Below are positions 58,413 through 64,000 of a DNA stretch of 64,000 bases, in pieces. Position 1 is the first letter of the stretch; each line of letters begins with the position of its first letter. The notes beneath the pieces were generated by a model. It was not told the DNA's origin. It was given only the letters and a program-made list of their open reading frames with translations, and ran no database searches. Where the stretch lies: contig NC_083338.1 in assembly GCF_019175385.1 (NCBI RefSeq), positions 63,458,884 through 63,522,883 of the forward strand, read 5' to 3'. This DNA comes from Lycium barbarum (taxonomy: Eukaryota; Streptophyta; Magnoliopsida; Solanales; Solanaceae). The position numbers and the translations under genes are program-made.

Positions 58413-59275
58413 TCAAGAATTGAAAGATAGATTGACCTCAGCTCCAGTGTTAACACTTCCAGAAGGGCCGGATGGTTATGTCGTGTACTGTGATGCTTCC
58501 GGTGTGGGACTAGGATGTGTATTGATGCAACATGGTAAAGTTATCGCATACACTTCGAGACAATTGCGGAAACATGAACAAAATTACCCAACTCATGACC
58601 TCGAATTGGCTGCGGTTATTCATGCGTTGAAGATATGGAGGCATTATTTGTACGGTGTGCAGGTCGATATCTATACAGATCACAAGAGTCTTCAACATAT
58701 TTTTAAGCAGAAGGAGTTCAAACCTATGGCAGAGGCGCTGGTTAGAATTGTTGAATGATTATGACGTGGATATCTTGTACCATCATGGAAAAGCGAATGT
58801 GGTAGCCGACACGCTTAGCCGTCGATCAATGGGTAGTTTATGTGGAGTTCCTTCGGAGAAGAAAGAAATGATTCGTGAGCTTCATCAATTAGCAAACCTT
58901 GGGGTACGTGTGAGTGAGTCGGGTAAGGTAGGAATTAACGTTAATAATCATACGATCTCACCCTTGAATGCGGAGATAAAAGAACGCCAGTATGAAGATC
59001 CACAAATGTTTCATCACAGGGATGTATCCCATGGGAAAGAGAAGTCTCCATTTGATGTTTTCATAGATGGGGTTCTTAGATACCGAGACAGACTGTGTGT
59101 ACCGGATGTGGCAGAATTACGTCAGCGGATCCTAGAGGAAGCACACCATTCTCGATATTCCATTCATCCAGGTACGACCAAAATGTATCATGATCTCAAA
59201 TTGTTGTATTGGTGGGATGGCATGAAACGAGACATAGCAAAATTTGTGGCGCAGTGCTCAAATACCAACAAGTAA
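58413..59275 (+). pseudogene. RNase H and integrase N-terminus of alpha, frameshifted
   Basis: RNase H shows [16 protein letters not shown] and Y-T-D-H-K-S-L-Q. A frameshift near 58720 moves to the frame of 58655-59275, which carries V-V-A-D-T-L-S-R-R. The integrase zinc region follows with H-H-S-R-Y-S-I-H-P-G-T and W-W-D-G-M-K-R-D. A second frameshift near 59260 lies inside the zinc-binding cysteine pair. Confidence 0.86.
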
Positions 59276-60427
59276 AAGCCGAACATCAAAAGCCGGGAGG
59301 TTTATTGCAAGCAATGGAAATCCCTACATGGAAATGGGAAGAAATTAATATGGATTTCGTTATAGGATTACCTCGCTCGCGAGGCAAATACAATTTTATA
59401 TGTGTGATCGTGGACAGACTCACGAAAGCAGCTCATTTTCTCCCAGTTAGAACCACGTATTCAGCAGAAGATTATGCGAAGTTGTTTTTGAAAGAAATTG
59501 TACGACTTCATGGAATTCCGTTAGTTATCATTACAGACAGAGGGGCACAGTTTACGGCTAAGTTTAGGAAATCTTTTCAAGAAGGGTTAGGTACTCAAGT
59601 CAAGTTCAGCACGGCATTTCATCCACAAACTGACGGGCAAGCCGAGCGCACTATCCAGACCTTGGAGGATATGCCACGAGCATGTGTGATGAATTTTGGT
59701 GGTAGTTGGGATGAGCATTTACCCCTTATCGAATTTGCCTACAACAACAGTTATCATTCCGGTATCCAAATGGCCCCGTATGAAGCATTATATGGGAGAA
59801 AATGTAGATCTCCAATTGGATGGTTTGAAACTGGAGAAGTGCAATTGATAGGCCCCGACTTGATCCAACAAGCAGTTGAAAAAAGTTAAAGTGATCCGAA
59901 ACCGACTGTTAACAGCCCAGAGTCGCCAAAAGTCTTATGCGGACAACCGCCGACGAGACATGGAATTCCAAGTTGGTGATTGGGTGTTTCTGAAAGTATC
60001 ACCGATGAAAGGGGTGATGAGATTTGGCAAGAAAGGGAAACTAAGCCCTAGATATATCGGACCCTATGAAATCATCAACAAGGTGGGTCAGGTGGCCTAT
60101 GAGCTGAAATTACCTTCGGAGCTTGAAGCAGTTCATCCAGTATTTCATGTGTCGATGCTCCGCAAATGTATTGGAGACCCAACAAGGATAGTTCCGGTAG
60201 AGGATGTGCAAGTGACAGAGAAGCTGACATATGAAGAAGTACCTGTTGCTATTTTAGACCGACAAGTGCGAAGACTTCGGAACAAAGAAGTAGCTTCAGT
60301 GAAAGTCCTATGGCGAAATAGCAATCGGGAAGAAATAACTTGGGAAGCGGAAGAGAAAATGGAAACAAAGAACCCGCATTTATTCCAATCTCCAGAAGAG
60401 GTTCATGATCAGACGCCGAGGTTATAA
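59209..60427 (+). pseudogene. integrase core and chromodomain of alpha, one frameshift
   Basis: The catalytic core has N-M-D-F-V-I-G-L, I-I-T-D-R-G-A-Q-F and H-P-Q-T-D-G-Q-A-E-R, so D, D and E are present. A frameshift near 59885 leads to the C-terminal frame 59876-60427 with V-G-D-W-V-F-L-K-V and G-P-Y-E-I. A chromodomain follows at about 60227-60385 (Y-E-E-V-P-V-A-I-L-D-R, V-K-V-L-W-R, I-T-W-E-A-E). The chromodomain marks a chromovirus, which targets insertion through histone marks. Termination is at TAA 60425. Confidence 0.9.
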
Positions 60428-60595
60428 GGTATGCATACTTTATTTTTATGTTTTGGTCGTGTGCGGCCATAGAAAAATTGCTATTATGATGTAGCCTTGT
60501 GAGGCAAAGATATTGTGGGTTGTTGTGGCAGGTAGGTAGTGCCCAATGTATAAAGGAAACTCTGGCGAAATTTTTCTAGGATTCCCGAGTATTTT

Positions 60596-60632
60596 AACAT
60601 TCGAGGACGAATGTTCCAAAAGGGGGGAAGAA
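60596..60632 (+). promoter_or_regulatory. pre-polypurine hairpin and polypurine tract of alpha
   Basis: AACATTCG-AGGA-CGAATGTT (perfect 8-bp stem) is followed by AAAAGGGGGGAAGAA, which abuts the 3' LTR. The 60428-60595 stretch before it is 3' untranslated. Confidence 0.85.
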
Positions 60633-60784
60633 TGTTACACCCCGGAAAAGTCCCCATGCATGTACAATGAATATAACAACAAAGGGGATGAGTGGGTGGT
60701 GTTTTATTAAGTAAGGGGTGGTGATTCATGAATTGTTGGAAGTGGGAAAGTTGAAGAAATTCAGGCAGCCCAGTGGTCGTAAAT

Positions 60785-60824
60785 CAGTATACGGCCCGCA
60801 AAGTGATTTACGGACCGTATACTG
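60785..60824 (+). repeat. long inverted repeat in alpha 3' LTR U3
   Basis: Same inverted repeat as at 53407, with loop GTGA and 16 of 18 pairs matched. Confidence 0.82.
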
Positions 60825-62491
60825 CCATCGTCCCCCAGCTTGCCAAAAATCTCAACTTTCTGTAAATTGTGGAAATGGTTAAATACGGCCCGTAAACTGG
60901 TTTACGGACCGTAAACCTCGATCGTAAACTGCAATATTCTTCAGCTAACATCTCTGTTTTAGAAAAGCTTAAATACAACCAGGGAGGACGGCTCGTAAAC
61001 AAGTTTACGGCTAGTAAACTGTGGTTTACGACCACTGTTCACCACTACTGAATTTCATTAAAGACCAAACTTTGAGTTATTAAAAGGGACCAAAGCCTCA
61101 TTTCATTTCATTTTTATCCATATCATTCAAGAAGTCTCTAGAATCCTCCAAACATTCCATCCTTAAGAATTCAAGGAAAATTAAAGGAAAACCAAGATCA
61201 TCAACACCAATCTAAGCAACAAGTGTATAAAACCTAGTTGGAAGTCATCTTCTTCAAGAAAACACAAGAAGGGTGAAGTAGGGTTTTGGTACAAAGGAGG
61301 TATTACTACTCAAGACTTATTCCACCATCATCTAAGGTATGTTTCATGACTATACCATGTGATTCAAAGCATTGGAAGGCTTAGATACTTAAAGTGTACA
61401 AGAACATAGAAAATGAGTCTTGCATGGGTGAATAGTGTCTCAATTGAATAGTAATTAAATGGGATCATGAATGTTGATGTGTTATGATATGAATACGTTC
61501 TAAATGACGTATAAACCATGGAATAGGTGTGAAGTAAGCAAAACTAGGATGATGAGCTGAAACCATTAAATGTGGAAAAAAATTGGTAGAAAATGGTGGA
61601 TTTTGCTTAAGGCGTGTAAACGATGATTGTTGCTTGTAATATTATGAGTATTGTTGTAAATGTTTGGGAGTTGAAATAGAACGGGGGAAAAGTAGAAGAA
61701 ACAAGGGAAGTGCCGCCTAGTTTTCTTTAGGAATAATAATGACATCGAAGGGAGACAAGTGAGCGACGACTGAGCTAAACGATCAAGGTATGTGAGGATA
61801 GCCCTTTCTTTCTATGGAATGAGTCCCATGACATGATTTCCTCTCTTTCCATGATTCTCCTATATCCGGAAAGCCAAGAGCTTAAGATCATAAATAGTTA
61901 CATGAGTCAAGAGGTATGATATGACGCTCCTATGATGTAAATGATATTTTTCCTCATACACACTCACCTTATACATTGATCCCTTCAAGGTGAGGAAGAA
62001 TGTTCAGGTTTGTCCATAATAAAATCGAGGGTACACGACCTTACGTCACCTCGATGGGATACAGCTAATCTAGAATATTTATGCATGTATAATAACATGT
62101 AGATTTTGATAAGCATATTGTATTAGTATTTTTATAATGAGCATGTCATGATTGCATTCACACCGGGCCTAGTTGGCCGGGCAGACACCGCTTTGGTGGG
62201 CGGCGATACGGACACACCATGACCCTTTTGGGCATGGGCAGACACCACTAGTGGGCAGCATGAGATGGTACCCCGGACGCGGGAGGCCTGGACGCGGGCT
62301 CAGATTATTGATGATCACACCGTTCCGACACGGACGGGCAGCTTGCATGTCATGCATTTATGATATTATGATAAGTATGAGCAAGATAGCATGCATTACT
62401 TCTCTCATGACTATTATTCAGATTCAGATGTTCTTATTGATGCTCTCACTATATGATTGTTGTCCTTCTTCATTGATTATGCCTCTCATAC

Positions 62492-62548
62492 TCAGTACAA
62501 TGTTCGTACTGACGTCCTTTTCTTTGGACGTTGTGTTCATGCCCACAG
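62492..62548 (+). promoter_or_regulatory. three-hairpin LTR module, copy 13 (alpha 3')
   Basis: The stems are TCAGTAC/GTACTGA, CGTCC/GGACG and TTGTG/CACAG (one wobble). Confidence 0.75.
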
Positions 62549-62958
62549 GTAGACAGGGAGGCGAGCTTGATCCAGATACTTAGGAGCTGTCAGCTATTGA
62601 GAGCACTCCATTGTCCGGAGGTGCTGACGATTTCTCTGTTGGTATATATATATATTTTGGGCAAGACGGAGTCTTGTTCCGTCCATTGTATAGCATGTCA
62701 GTAGAGGCTCGTAGATGCGTAGTGTGGGTAGCATGGTCTCACATCTTTCATGTATATGTGCACTCATTATTTTGATGTACTAAACCTTTCTATATACAAA
62801 AGTATTTATGTTTTCATACAAATTATGATCTTTTCCATGTTTTGAGTATAAATGGGATAATAAGGCATTAATCGAGTAAGGAGAGTAATAGAACGAGCGG
62901 TGCTCGGTGGTTAGCCCCGGGTACCCGTCGTAGCCCCTAGCTGGGTCGTGACACATAT

Positions 62959-63061
62959 ATATAACGATATTCTTACTAACTCAATTAAATTTCCTTGAAC
63001 TTTCTTAACTCATTCATTCTTGTCTTAATTCAAATAGTACGGACTCTTATGGGGCGTAACA
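62959..63061 (-). repeat. element D: 5' LTR, last piece
   Basis: The reverse-strand LTR start TGTTACGCCCC ends at 63061. With the two earlier pieces it rebuilds an LTR of about 2.6 kb with TG...CA ends. The following ATAAC would be the target duplication, but the partner is not in the window. Confidence 0.65.
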
Positions 63062-64000
63062 ATAACAATGCCCGATAATCTCATGAACATCTAAGAATAT
63101 ACCTAGCAGACCACATACGCTTCACATACGATATTTTATACGCTTCTTTCTTCCAAGTTTGGCGATTCATATCCAACAACACAACAACGACATCAACTAC
63201 TATATACAAGGGAACTATCCTAATATCACAACAAGTTCTAAAACAGCCCATGCAATCAATACAAATCTTGGCATGATTTAAGCTTTCCTTTCGCTTTTAA
63301 CACATAATCCATAACATTAATAACAACAACAACAATCAAACCCAATCTAATTGGAACAACTCCAATTCTGCCCACTTGCACGCCAACATTAATCATACAA
63401 TTTTCTTACTTCCAATTTCACTTAATACAAATTAATCTCTCCATTACAACATCATTAACTCCAATTTCATGACAAAAGAAGAAATCTTACCTCAAATTTA
63501 ATTAGGACAGACCTACAATAACTTACACAATTCGCACCACTTCATCTTCTTCAACTTAAACTCTAACCTTGCTGCTCCTCTAAATGCTTAGAACACCTTA
63601 GGAATTAAATTTTCCTTGCAACACTTGAGGTTGATCAAGGGCTGCCATGGCCGTGAGCTTGGCAGCCACGACTGTTCATACTTCCTTCTTCAATTCAAGA
63701 TGAGATTTAGCAATTTATTGGTGTTAAAAAGAGCTGGCCGTGAGCTTCAATGAGCTGCTGCCATAGCCATGGCCGTGTGGTTCTCTCTCTAGTTCAACTA
63801 GTGAAGATGAATATGACTTGTATGACTAATGAATTAGTCATCAAACATGGTTTTATATGCTGCCCATAAGGTGGACACATGCCACACTATGACATGGACC
63901 AATCATATTTGGCCATGTGGTAGTGGGGTCCATTTAGCACTACTTAATCTTAATTAGGCTAATTAATCACTAATCCCTAATTAATAATCTAATCATGGTT
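63062..64000 (-). other. unclassified repeat-like flank
   Basis: A/T-rich DNA without open frames of note. On the reverse strand it has a GCATATAAAA TATA-like site near 63853 and CACGGCCATGG wording like that of the LTRs here. It is probably part of another reverse LTR, but no terminus, primer site or protein is visible. Confidence 0.4.

Larger units (their letters stand above)
53272..62953 (+). mobile_element. element alpha: complete but decayed Tekay/Del-type chromovirus
   Basis: It is 9682 bp long and flanked by the target duplication CATAT (53267-53271 and 62954-62958). It has two LTRs (2173 and 2321 bp), a primer site, gag, protease, RT, RNase H, integrase with chromodomain, and a polypurine tract. 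Stops and frameshifts occur in every domain, so it is not autonomous now. Its leader and hairpin signals match those of the non-coding beta and LARD elements, making this lineage the natural protein donor for them. Confidence 0.95.
60633..62953 (+). repeat. 3' LTR of alpha
   Basis: It starts TGTTACACC, ends GGTCGTGACA and is 2321 bp. It is the fuller of the two LTRs, keeping the 61675-61815 segment with AAGGTATGTGAGG (GT at 61788). Confidence 0.94.

Overview
The window is plant intergenic DNA made almost entirely of nested LTR retrotransposons, mostly Ty3/gypsy. I see no intact host gene, no tRNA or genuine rRNA gene and no CRISPR array. The LTR vocabulary (TGTTA...GTGACA termini, a shared methionyl-type primer site TGGTATCAGAGC) and the Tekay/Del-type chromovirus proteins fit a large dicot genome. 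Solanaceae is my best guess, but only from sequence style.

Layout, left to right. 1-1308 is the 3' end of an LTR, cut into the integrase of a reverse-strand Tekay-like element (A, 1309-5036). Element B (5037-15178, forward) is a second gypsy lineage with a 759-bp LTR and a decayed gag-pol. Its leader is split by a reverse solo LTR (6076-9002, TSD GGTTC), and its integrase is cut by a reverse LTR (C, 15179-17927 plus 27507-27571). C is itself split by a complete non-autonomous element (beta, 17928-27501, TSD GTATG). After a C remnant and a 5'-truncated forward LTR (to 30342) come the gag and 5' LTR of a reverse element F (30343-32312). Next is reverse element D: its leader carries a solo LTR (32442-34884, TSD ACATA). 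Its 5' LTR is broken into three pieces (35284-37336, 52834-53271, 62959-63061).

Two large insertions split D's LTR. The first is a 15.5-kb tandem LTR-internal-LTR-internal-LTR array of a non-coding LARD-like element (37337-52828, one TSD pair TTAGG). The second is a complete but decayed Tekay-type element with a chromodomain (alpha, 53272-62953, TSD CATAT). The last 0.9 kb resembles further reverse-strand repeat DNA.

The non-coding beta and LARD elements keep every cis signal: LTRs, primer site, a post-primer leader block shared with coding alpha, a hairpin before the polypurine tract, and the polypurine tract. They also carry a 5S rRNA-derived segment in the internal domain. A three-hairpin module recurs in all 13 LTR copies long enough to contain it, across several LTR families and with compensatory stem changes. 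A palindrome sits at the predicted core promoter of most of these families. Together these suggest that structured, non-coding retroelement RNAs are mobilised in trans by Tekay-type partners.
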